Shown in pieces: positions 51,310-61,435 of a DNA stretch of 64,000 nt (positions are counted from its first letter, which is position 1; every line of letters starts with the position of its first letter). The DNA comes from Neocallimastix lanati (nom. inval.) (lineage: Eukaryota; Neocallimastigomycota; Neocallimastigomycetes; Neocallimastigales; Neocallimastigaceae): assembly GCA_016946835.1 (NCBI GenBank), contig JACVTC010000005.1, positions 1,655,001 to 1,719,000 of the forward strand. The letters are read 5' to 3'. The notes under the pieces are model-generated. The model did no database searches and was not told where the DNA came from. It saw only the letters and a program-made list of their open reading frames with translations. A program made the position numbers and the translations under genes.

Positions 51310-51745
51310 TTTATCTTAATATTAAAAAAACTACGTTATGAGTTTCAAAAACACAATGGCCTATAACTCTTCTCATTCATCGATGATAACTCCATGTGAA
51401 TAAAAATTATCATTCGAATCTGTATCAGAATTTTTTTCTTTACCTTGTCATTTCGATATTGAATTTCTTGACAACAGTAGGTCTAATGGTACACAAATTG
51501 ATCATCGTGTAAAAATTACTGATCACAATAGGCAAAACATTAGTAAGGAATTCTGTATACCCCACAAAATATGAAATCGGAAAAGAAGACTCTTTCGTTG
51601 GTGATTGAATTGAACTAAGGACAAAAGAAACAAGAATACAAGTATTAGAGTAGAAAGATATGTTCCTATTGGTTAAAAATTTAAAGAATGAGTTAAAACT
51701 GTATAATTTATTTTACTTGTTAATCTTAGCAATATATTTATAAAT
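51310..51745 (-). mobile_element. second copy of the LINE-associated repeat (22-kb family)
   Basis: It aligns by eye, in reverse orientation, with 21640-22110. Shared blocks include CTAAGGACAAAAGAAAC, GGTTAAAAATTTAAA, TTGACAACAGTAGGTCTAAT versus TTGACAACGGCAGGTCTATT, ATTATCATTCGAATCTGTAT, and TCATTCATCGATGA. Read on the minus strand it gives 'RPTVVKKFNIEMTR' and 'SDTDSNDNFYSHGVIIDE', the same protein-like string as the other copies. It abuts the truncated 5' end of the copia element. Confidence 0.65.
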
Positions 51746-51937
51746 TGACTTCCATTTCATTAGTAATTATTTAAATTCTAATCTAGACTTTATTCATTTT
51801 TTAATAATTATCTTGATAATTTCACTAAAAAGATATATAATAAATAATAATATTAATATTAGTATTAATATTAATATTACTATATATTTAACATTAATAT
51901 AATTAATTAACTGTATAATTTAATTAACTGTCCATCT

Positions 51938-51968
<31 letters not shown>

Positions 51969-52141
51969 TAATTTCCTTTTCATTATTAATTATTTAAATT
52001 TTCATCAAAACCTTATTCATTTTTTATTATTTATTTTAATGATTTCACACAAAAGATATATAAAAAATAATACTAATAATAATATTAAAATTGAAATTGA
52101 AATTACTATACATTTAAACATTAATATAATTAATTTTAATG

Positions 52142-52183
<42 letters not shown>

Positions 52184-52628
52184 GATTTTTATTTTTAAAT
52201 AAAACTTTTTTTTTTTTTTTTGAAATAATTTATGCACCTTATTTCAATTTATTTCATATATATACAAAAGTAACTTTTTTTTAATATTATTAAATACTTT
52301 AAATTAATTTTAATATTTTGTTATAAAATGCTAATTTTATTTATGACATATAAATGTATATAAATTTTTTTAAAATTAAAATAATTATCTTTCCTTTTAA
52401 ATAATTTAAAGGATTTCCTTTTTTTTTTTTTTTTTTTTTTGTTTGTTTGTTTGTTTGTTTGTTGTAGTTGTTTTCTTTTTTCATCTTTTAATTTACTAAT
52501 AAGTTAAAATAATACAATATTATTTTAATTTTTTTAATAAACTAAATTAGAAAAAAAAATAATATATAATAATGATTTAACATTTAATATTATTTATTAT
52601 ATTTTTTTTTTTTTTTTCATTAAACAGT
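51746..52628. other. gene-free spacer downstream of uL16
   Basis: AT-rich with (ATT)n near 51840-51890, (AT)n at 51945-51968, (AAT)n at 52142-52182, and a T run followed by (GTTT)n at 52418-52463. Presumed 3' UTR of the minus-strand ribosomal gene; no coding sequence. Confidence 0.6.
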
Positions 52629-54052
52629 TTAAGCACGAAGACGTTCTTGACGCTTAAAGTATTCAGATAACTTTCCTTTACCGTTATCGTATTTGATGTA
52701 GGAACCATCAGTATGAATCTTCTTTTCTTCCATCATTTGGAGATATTCTTCTTTAGTTAACTTAGTGAAACCCCACTTGTTAGAAACAATGATCTTTTGA
52801 CGACCTGGGAACTTGTACTTAGCACGACGAAGAGATTCAATAACGGCTTCCTTGTTAGCTTCCTTGCAACGAATGGACATAAGAACTTGACCAATGTTGA
52901 CACGAGCAACAGTACCATTTGGCTTACCGAAAGCACCACGCATACCAGTTTGAAGTCTATCAGCACCGGCACAGGAAAGCATCTTATTGATACGAAGGAC
53001 GTGGAATGGGTGAACTCTGATTCTCATGTGGAAAGAATCCTTACCAGCAACCTTGGTAATATATTTGTTGGCACAAATACGAGCAGCTTCAAGAGCTTCA
53101 GATGAAATTTGTTGGTATTCATCAGAAAGTAAGTGGACAGTGCATGGGAATTCATCAACAGTAGCCTTCTTCTTACCTAAATCGAAGATTCTGATTTTTG
53201 GATCTGGTACACCACGACAGAAACGAGATTTTGGGTATGGCTTGTTCTTACAATATCTGTAACATCTAGCCTAATATTTTTAAAATTAATAATTAATAAA
53301 TTATTAAAACATATTTTATATTACATTTATTAATATGTTTCAAAAATCAACAATTTCAATATTAATATGTTCAAAGATTAACAATTTCAATAAATATATA
53401 TTATATTTTTATATCTATTATTATCTTCTATATTTAGTATTTGATATTTTAATTTCGAAATCCTCCATAAAATCTTAAAATTTAATTATATACTTTTATT
53501 ATTTTATTATATTTCTTTTATTATATATATATTATTCAACAATTTATTTTTGAACTTTTATTATTGTTTATACAATTGTTCATTATTGTTTAAACATTTA
53601 TTATTGTTAATATAATTGTTGATTATTGTTTAAACCTTTATTATTGTTTATATAATTTTTCGTTATTGTGATTTACATCTTTTTTTTTTTGTTTTTTTTT
53701 AAATATACAATCTATTTTTATATTTATTTATATTTCCTTTCAAATAAAAGTTCAACTATAGTAATATATTTTTTCTTTAAATATTTGAATAATAATAATA
53801 AATTTCCAAATTAATTATTTTATAACTAATAAATTAATGTATATCTAATAATATAATTTTAATATATTTATACATCTTTATAATATAATTCTTTCTCTAT
53901 TTTATTTTTTTTAACTATTTCTTTTAATATTATTCATTTCTATTTCTTTTAACAATATATATATATAGATATTCATTCCAAATATATATTTTTCTTTAAA
54001 TAATTTAATAATATCAATATTTTTTATCAATTCTTACTGGACGACGACCCAT
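52629..54052 (-). CDS. RPL10: 60S ribosomal protein uL16 (L10), 2 exons
   Basis: Large-subunit protein uL16, loaded late in 60S maturation and needed for subunit joining. Exon 1 is 54052-54038 and encodes only MGRRP. Exon 2 is 53270-52629. The total is 218 aa, against ~214-221 in the family. Conserved stretches are '[20 protein letters not shown]', '[17 protein letters not shown]', '[20 protein letters not shown]', '[20 protein letters not shown]', '[20 protein letters not shown]' and '[20 protein letters not shown]'. Codon use is markedly more GC- and C-ending than in neighbouring genes, as expected for a highly expressed gene. The donor GTAAGA directly follows codon 5, and the acceptor is ATTAG before GCT. 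The loop and core residues are intact, so this is a functional gene. Confidence 0.97.
53271..54037 (-). other. 767-nt intron of RPL10
   Basis: The longest intron in the window, placed after codon 5. Its sequence is AT-rich with direct repeats such as ATTATTGTTTA (53561-53660). I looked for C/D-box and H/ACA snoRNA signatures, as ribosomal introns often host them, and saw no convincing pair of boxes. Confidence 0.85.
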
Positions 54053-55425
54053 CTTTATATATTTTTTTTAATTATAAGTTTTAACTTTTCTTTTTCTAAT
54101 ATATAATAATTTATAAATATTTAATTACTATATTTAATTACTAAAAATTTCACACTGAAGGAACAAAAATTTTAGAGGATTTTTCATCTTTTATACTTAA
54201 AATTTTATTGTGAAAATATTTTTTTTTCCATTACTTATTATTAATAAATCATTAATAATTAATAATTATTCATTAATTTAAATATAAATTAATATATAAT
54301 ATCAATATATTAATATACTAATATAATATATGTGGAATATTATCCGCTTTATGTCTTAAAACAAATTCAATATTGTATATATGAAAATACAGATGATTTT
54401 TTAATTTTCATATAATTATTAATTTAAAACACATATATATAAATTCTTTATAAAATAAAATCCGTAAAAAAAAAAAAAAAAAAAGGTTTATAGAAAAATT
54501 TAAGAAAAAATATTAATAATTAATTTCATTTTCAAATGAGTAAATATAAAAAATTAAAATATAAAGATAATAACAATAAAGCATATATGTAATATATATT
54601 AATATACTATTATACTTTTAAGTTAAAAACAATATTAATCATTTTAAGTAAAAAATTATTTTCTTTATAAATGCATATAATAACTATTAGTAAAAGTTTT
54701 TCGATAAAACAATTTCTAATTTATTATCAATTAAAATAAAATAAGAAATTAATAACAAAAAGAAAATAATAAAACAGCAATGAAGTTAAAAAAAAAAATT
54801 GCAAATTTGTTAAAAGAATTAATTATTTTTATATTTTTGGTATTTCACTCTTAAAATTAAATTCATGATAAAAGGCATAATGATTATTATTATATTAAAC
54901 ATTTTTATAAATGCTAAGTAACTAATGAGAATTAAATATTCCAATTCAATTCACTATATTTAAAAATTATTTTTTAATTAATATTATTCAGATATACAAT
55001 ATTGCAATTTTTGGTACATATATTATTTATTATTTAAAATATAAAATATTCATTTTATACATAATTAATATTTTTTTTCTGTAAAAATATAATTGAATTA
55101 TATAATACACTCATTTAAATATAAAATAAAACAATATATATAAAGTTTTTAAATTAACTCTTTTTTTAGAACTTAACAATAAAAAAAAAAGATTATTTTA
55201 TCTTATTTATAACTTAATAATATATATAATATTAATAATAAAAATATATATTAATTATATTAATAAATACCAATTATAAAATCTTGGTAATTAAATGTTT
55301 ATATAAATAATAATATTTTTAATATAAATAATAATTTTAATTATTCTGAATTTTTATTATATTCATTTTTTTTTTTTTTAGAAATTAAAAATACTCAACC
55401 ACAATTTTTTATTAATAATAAATAA

Positions 55426-55459
<34 letters not shown>

Positions 55460-55616
55460 GTTCTAAAATTATATAAAAAAAATATTTTTATTTTATTAAC
55501 ATCAGAATAACTCGCAATTTATGAAAAAGAAAATTTTAACAATTAAAATTTAAATAAATAGCAATAAAAATATTTAATTTTTATTATTTCATCCTTCTAT
55601 ATCATTTTAATTAAAA

Positions 55617-55619
55617 CAT

Positions 55620-55662
<43 letters not shown>

Positions 55663-55800
55663 CCTATCTATTTATTTATTTATTTATGGATTTATGGATT
55701 TATTTATTTATTTATGGATTTATCTATTGATTTATGGATTTATCTATTGATTTATGGACTTATCTATTTATTTATATTGATTTATTGATTTATTATTTAT
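55617..55800. repeat. (TTTA)n grading into TTTATGGA/TTTATCTATTGA repeats
   Basis: A tetranucleotide array of about 16 units is followed by longer units such as TTTATGGATTTATCTATTGA, repeated several times with single-base changes. Confidence 0.8.
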
Positions 55801-55906
55801 GAATTTATTATTTATGAATAAATTTTGTATTTATTAATTTAAAAAAAAAATAGAAAAGAATAATAATATCTTGAATATTTAATTCCACTACTTTATTTTA
55901 ATAAAT

Positions 55907-56148
55907 AATTCATAAAATAATAAATTTTTTTCTTAGACTAAGAATAAAAATAATAAAAATATTTTAAAATAAATATAATTAATTTAAATATAAAATTAGT
56001 TTAATTCTATAAAAAAAAAAAAAAAAAAAGAATTCATAAAATAATAAATTTTTTTCTTAGATTAAGAATAAAAATAATAAATATATTTTAAAATAAATAT
56101 AATTAATTTAAATATAAAATTAGTTTAATTCTATAAAAAAAAAAAAAG
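55907..56148. repeat. 124-bp tandem duplication
   Basis: Copy 1 is 55907-56030 and copy 2 is 56031-56148. They are identical apart from a few substitutions (for example TTAGACTAAG versus TTAGATTAAG) and a shorter A run in copy 2. It is recent, and lies about 330 bp upstream of the orphan frame's start. Confidence 0.9.
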
Positions 56149-56481
56149 AAAGTACACTATATTCAACAATAAATAGAGGGATCAGCAAAGATTTAAATGT
56201 TTTTAAATAAAATAATATATAAAAACACCATAAGTATTGTTAATATATTTAGCACGTTGTAAACTCATATTAAAGTATTTGATATACAATAATTTCGTTT
56301 TTTAAGAAATATTTTATATTTTGACATATTATAAAAAATTTAATAATATTTCTTTGTCAATTTTATTAATATTTTTCATTTAAAATTTTTTAAGTTTATA
56401 TATAGTATAGAAATATAAATATTATTTAATTTTTAAAATGAAATATTTAAATAATAAGAAATTGTAAAGTTTTATTAAACA

Positions 56482-57975
56482 ATGAATATAGAAAAAGAAA
56501 ACAATACTGAATTATTTTTTAAAGAATTAAAGAGTAAAACATGTAACCCTGAAATATTATATAATCTTTCTTTAAAGGGAATATATATATATAAAAGAAT
56601 AAAATATCATGAGTATGTAGTAGATATAAGTTTAATGTATAAGCAATATTTTAAAATATATAATGATAGACAATATGATCGATTAATTGAAAAATTTGAA
56701 AAATATGAAAGTAAAAATAATACATATAATAAAAATGAATATAGACAGTTAATAATATTAAATGAATATATTATTAAAAAGTTAGTTAATGATAATAATA
56801 ATTCCTACATTTTGACATTTTTAAACGAATATTCACATATTTCATTATATTGTTTATTAAAATACAATTATATTTCTTATAAAATTTTTGATTATTTTAA
56901 ACATAACACAATATCTTATAGTGATTTTATATTTATTACTTTTTATATTGCGTATTATTTAAAAGAAAATATTAATTTAAAAAATATTGGTAAATATATG
57001 AGATTTTGTTATGTATCACCATATTTGAAAAATAAATTTGGAGGAGATATTAAAGCTTTAGAATATATAATAATCAATATTTGTAATAACATTAAATATA
57101 ATTATTGTTACGCACCTTTACGTTAATACCCAATTTATCCTTTAAACTTATTAAAAAAAATTTCTTCTAAAATTTATGAACCTAATATTTTATATCTCAA
57201 ATGCGATGATAAAAATATAGAAGATTTCATTAATAGTATTTGTGGAGATATTGAGTTAAATAATATACATTCAAAAGATTCTAGTGCTTTTTCAAAAGTA
57301 TGTGAATCCTTTTTATTTGAATGTAAAATTACTTATGATAAAAATAACTTTACTATTACTAATTATAAAGAGTATCTTTTAAATAAAAAAAAGTTGAAAG
57401 ATAATAGCTCGGAAAATAGTTATATTAAACGTGAAGATTTATGGTTTGGAAACAAAGATTTATTTAATTTTAATTTTGAATTAAAAAAATATCATTTAAA
57501 ATATAATGAGAGATATAATTATTCATATCGAGAAATAGATAAATTTAGTTTAATATTTAGAGACAAGTATTTAAATGATGATTAATTATCTAAAGTTTTA
57601 AAAGATCCTGAATATATACTTTATAAAAGTGAAAATGACACAACAATGGAACATAATTATTTTTATACTATAATTATAAGATGCTGTGTTATTGGATCTC
57701 TAATTTATAACAATAAATCTAAATTTGTTATAAATACTTTAACCGAATTATTAAATAATTATGTTCCATTAAGTTATAATTTTAAAGAAAATAGGTTATA
57801 TTTTGAACCTACAGAAAGAGATATAGGAGTTTTTGAAGATATGGAAGAATGGATGGAAGATTATCACAACCTATTTTATTATACAATTTCATCAACATCG
57901 AATGCTAAATTTAATAAGTGTTTTGAAATATATTATAGTAAATACTTAATTAATTATCCATTTATTTTTTTTTAA
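56482..57975 (+). pseudogene. intronless orphan gene interrupted by two in-frame TAA codons
   Basis: Unrecognised protein. One frame runs from ATG 56482 to the final TAA at 57973-57975 (498 codons), broken only by TAA at 57124-57126 and TAA at 57583-57585. There is no frameshift. The stretches between (640, 460 and 390 nt) remain clearly coding: normal residue diversity, and Cys and Trp present. They read as Tyr/Asn/Lys/Ile-rich soluble protein with no signal peptide or obvious membrane helix. The N-terminal third contains 'ELKSKTCNPEILYNLSLKGI' and helical Tyr/Lys-rich segments. The last segment has 'MEEWMEDYHNLFYYTIS'. It resembles the large lineage-specific families of anaerobic-fungus genomes, but this is an impression. 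Either a young pseudogene, or the first 214 codons alone may still be made. An intron removing either stop is not evident. Confidence 0.7.
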
Positions 57976-58183
57976 AAAAAAAAAAAAAAAAAATAAATTA
58001 TATAAAAATATTATATATAAATCTTTTCATAATATTTTTTAAAAAAAAAAAAAAAAAAAAATATAAAAAATAAATTATAACATTTAAAATAATTTATAAA
58101 ATAGGACGTAATATAAAATAATTTTTAGCAATTAAGAGTGTATTAAATTGGAATAAAATTTAATTTTTAAATAAATATATGTA

Positions 58184-58217
<34 letters not shown>

Positions 58218-59038
58218 TTCAAAAAATATTCTTATTATGATTATTAAGTTATTTTATTTTTTAATTGTTTTCAATTTTATTTTTATATATAAATATATTT
58301 TTAAATCTGAGAATGCAAAAATACTCATTAAATAATATAAGATTTTGTTTATTTTTATTACTGATACCTTTCATTTAATTAAATTGTCTAATTTTAATAA
58401 ATTAAGAGATGAAATAAATATAACTCTTATAATATAAAACATATATATATAATAAGAACTTTTCAAACAAATTTTTTATATATTTAAATTCTATTAATAG
58501 TTTTATTTAGTACTTCTCTTTCAATACAAAATATAAATAAAATTTTAAAAAAAACCCACTCATTAATATTAATATAAAAATATATTTTTTTAATAATAAT
58601 ATTTTTTTTTTAAAATAAAAATAATTATATATTTTTATTTTTATATATTTATTAATATTATTTTAAAGATAATTTATTTTATTTTATTTTATTTTATATT
58701 TATTTTTATTTTATTTATATTTATATTTTTATTTTTTAAATTTTTTTATTATTTCTATTTTATTTAGCAAAATTTAATTTTTATTTTTATTTTATTTTAT
58801 CTTATTTTATTTTATTTTTTTTTTTTTTTTTTTCAATTTTATTTTATATTATTTTATTTTATTTTATTTTAATCAATCTCCTCTTTAATTGTATTAATAT
58901 TTCAACTATTAATTTTATTTTATTTTATTGTATTTTATTTTATTTTATTTTTTTTTTTATTTTATAAATAATAGATATTAACTATTTCATGTAGAATTTT
59001 TATAAGTTTATATTTTTATCTATTTCGATTTATTATAT
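57976..59038. other. low-complexity spacer
   Basis: Two A runs just after the orphan frame, (AT)n at 58195-58217, and a long (TTTTA)n region (about 58675-58960). No gene is seen. Confidence 0.65.
58675..58960. repeat. (TTTTA)n degenerate pentamer array
   Basis: Roughly 280 bp dominated by TTTTA and TTTAT pentamers with interruptions. Confidence 0.8.
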
Positions 59039-59380
59039 TTATTGAAAATTTAATAATAAAATTATATTCAGTAAAAATAATAAAATGTTATTGATATAAA
59101 TAGAATTAGCTTTACTTGTAACATTTTCATTTTTGCATTCTTCAGATTCTAACACTTCAATTATTTTTTTATATGAATTTAATTCTTTGTAAGTAAATTT
59201 TCCTTTAGTATATGGCGAATTTTCATAAGCTAATAATTTATCCATAGTCATTTTTTTACATACTTCAATAGTAGAATTAGTACAAATTTTAGATTTGCAA
59301 GTATCTCTTATAAATTTATCAGCACCACTTTCAGTAATTACGGACAAACCAAATGGACATAAAATAATAATTTTTAAAAA
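59039..59380 (-). pseudogene. 5'-truncated Cys-containing secreted/GPI-type protein fragment
   Basis: The minus-strand frame from about 59376 to TAA at 59039-59041 opens after a TGA with no ATG ('FLKIIILCPFGLSVITESG'). The gene's start and signal peptide are therefore missing, and no splice acceptor is visible that would supply them. It continues 'ADKFIRDTCKSKICTNST' with 'EVCKKMTMDKLLAYENSPYT', 'EVLESEECKNENVTSKA' and a hydrophobic C-terminus rich in Ile/Leu/Asn ('IYINNILLFLLNIILLLNF'). A spacer and terminal hydrophobic tail without a cytoplasmic end is the shape of a GPI-anchor signal. Five Cys would suit an extracellular protein. The family is unknown. The break point coincides with higher-GC debris on the right, so an insertion or rearrangement probably removed the 5' part. 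Confidence 0.55.
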
Positions 59381-59399
59381 TCATCAAAAAATTAAGAAA

Positions 59400-60010
59400 C
59401 AAAGGTATTATGTTGGTAACAAAAACACTAAAAAGAGCAAGTATATTTTCTTATTATAGAGAATTAATAGATAATTCTATTTTGATTTACAATTTTAGTA
59501 AAAGATCGATCTATATTAGAAAATATTCCATTTATCAGAAAAATAAAAAAAATGCCTATTTTAATAATGAATCTCTTATAATCATTAATATCCGAAAGTA
59601 TCATTTCTCCCAATATTTGGTTATGACTGTCCATTCGAGACTCCTGAATCTAAAGAAGTAGACCATGATAAAAAATAACTTATCTATTACATGTATTGAA
59701 ACCCATCACACCTGTATCAACTTAGATAATCTTTTTTGTTTGTTTGTTTGTTTGTTTGTTTGTTTTTCATAAAATATTTTATTTAAATATATATATAATG
59801 TGACTCTTACCAGTAGTACATTTGACGGTAATAATGGTGCCAAGGATGTTAAATATTCTTTTAAGATAATAATGAAGACCATTATGACATTGACTCGGTT
59901 AACTCTCTTCCCATTAAATAGAAGCTTATTATCAAATAAAGATAAAGTTATTTAAAAACACAATTGACATAGATAATTATTTCTAAAGTTTCAACAATGC
60001 CAACTGTAAA
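59400..60010 (+). other. degenerate coding-like debris
   Basis: Base composition is less skewed than the flanks, and short protein-like strings appear in shifting frames ('FGYDCPFETPESKEVDHDKK'; 'TSSTFDGNNGAKDVKYSFK'; 'NNEDHYDIDSVNSLPIK'). A TTTG array interrupts it at about 59730-59765. It looks like the eroded body of a transposon or gene, but I cannot name the family. Confidence 0.4.
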
Positions 60011-60323
60011 AATTATACTAAATTTATTATAAAAAATAATTTAAATAGCTTTAATTTATTTATAATAATATTATAATAGTATTATTTTTATTTAAAAATA
60101 AGATAAAACATATTTATTTTATGTTAAATTAATACTTATATTATAATTAAAATGTAAATACTCCTACATGATAATTTAAATTACCTAAATCTTCCGAATT
60201 TCTTATAATAATACTTTTTTGTTAATTACTAAAAATTGAAATAAAAAAAAATTGAATAGAATAAAATAAATTATTTTAATTCAGTTTTTTTTTTTTTTTT
60301 TTATTGATATTAACAATTGATAT

Positions 60324-60327
<4 letters not shown>

Positions 60328-60377
<50 letters not shown>
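60328..60377. repeat. ~50-nt poly(A) tract
   Basis: One of the longest homopolymers in the window, flanked on the right by (TTTTG)n. It lies between coding debris and the next short frame and could be a retroposon tail or simply slippage. Confidence 0.85.
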
Positions 60378-60381
<4 letters not shown>

Positions 60382-60455
60382 GTTTTTGTTTTTGTTTTAT
60401 TGATAACAATAATACTAATAATATAAATAATAATAAAAGTTAAAACAGAAATAAT

Positions 60456-60671
60456 ATGAAAGCTGATAATATGAAAGATAATGATGAAGTGAAAAATTAT
60501 ATTAGTAATAATAATAAAGATTATAAAATCAAATACTATGATTTATATAATGCAGTGAATTATATTAAAGAAATAATTAAAAAGACAAAATTAGAGAATG
60601 ATTTTTCTTACGAATTTAATAAATTCTTTAAAAAAATATTTATAAAAGTAAAATTCCTTTTAAGGCGTTAG
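60456..60671 (+). CDS. short hypothetical protein (71 aa)
   Basis: ATG at 60456 with frame to TAG at 60669-60671. The product is a charged helical peptide ('VKNYISNNNKDYKIKYYDLY', then 'IKEIIKKTKLENDFSYEFN') of normal complexity, more gene-like than surrounding frames. The sequence after the stop passes straight into the LINE endonuclease relic, so it may be the N-terminal remnant of a longer gene truncated there. Function unknown; low confidence that it is expressed. Confidence 0.35.
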   Translation: MKADNMKDNDEVKNYISNNNKDYKIKYYDLYNAVNYIKEIIKKTKLENDFSYEFNKFFKKIFIKVKFLLRR

Positions 60672-61435
60672 ATGTCCATTAGGATATATTAAGTATCTTT
60701 AACAACAGATTCTAGAGATAAAGCGATAATTGATTTTACTAAATTAGTTCAATAATCATCAAATAAACCCTTCTGTCATTGTTGGTGATTTCTACATAAA
60801 AAAACAGTAACTTAAATATCTTATTCTTTGAATTTTCCCTTATTGATTAGTTATAGATATGGTTATTCATAAGTTTACTTGGACTACCAATAACGGAAAG
60901 AATTCTTGTATTAATTTTATAATGGTTAACCATAAATTATATGATTATCTGAATACAGCTTCTCTATATAATTATTTTAATGATATCTCATACCGTTTAT
61001 TACTCATTCTTTTCTGTAAACAAAAGTATCCCTTTGATGGTTTTACTTCGTCGCCTTCAGAAAAGAAAATAAGAAAATTAAATTGTCTAAACGAATTTGT
61101 ATGGATAAACGTGGGTTCAATTTTTCTCTTACAATGAATTCACCGATTTATTATATGAATTGGAACATAATGATAATCTGAACTCTAATTCAATAGTTAA
61201 ATTAATTTCTTGATAAAGATAATAAAGTAGATGATGAAATTCAAAAGTTCCTAATAATCTCTGAAGTTCAGTATTCCATTTCTTTGTCTATATCAAGAAT
61301 TTATCTCATGAAATACATTTTCATTATCAAAAGATTAATATATTTAATCATAGAAATGATTTATTTGATATTCAAGTCTCTTCATAGATTTCTTAGAGAG
61401 ATGAGTATTCAAGGGGGGAACAACACCTTATATTT
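60672..61435 (+). mobile_element. degenerate LINE endonuclease (EEP) relic
   Basis: Higher-GC interrupted coding. Across frames it shows the end of an apurinic-type LINE endonuclease: 'RDKAIIDFTKLVQ', 'PSVIVGDFY' (family viiGDFN), then at 60859 'HKFTWTTNNGKNSCINFIMV' and 'NHKLYDYL' (family fTW....gksrIDyilvs..l). The substrate-binding 'sDHxPv' block is not recognisable. Stops at several points, and Asp-Tyr to Asn-Phe changes in the I-D-Y motif, show it is dead. The 3' limit is uncertain; the higher-GC composition persists to about 61430. No RT follows, so it is a fragment distinct in domain from the RT relic at 21 kb. Confidence 0.65.

Larger units (their letters stand above)
54053..56481. 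other. gene-free spacer between RPL10 and the orphan frame
   Basis: The proximal ~200 bp is the RPL10 promoter region. The rest is A/T low complexity with (AT)n at 55433-55455, a (TTTA)/(TTTATGGA)n tract at 55617-55800 and a 124-bp tandem duplication. No gene is seen. Confidence 0.6.

Noticed and set aside
53271-54037. Intronic C/D or H/ACA snoRNA in RPL10
   Set aside because: No RTGATGA plus CTGA pair, and no ACA-flanked hairpins that stand out from the AT background.
57124-57585. Reassigned TAA codon (alternative genetic code) to explain the orphan frame
   Set aside because: All other genes here read cleanly with the standard code and several end at TAA (for example uL16, recyclin and the coiled-coil gene).
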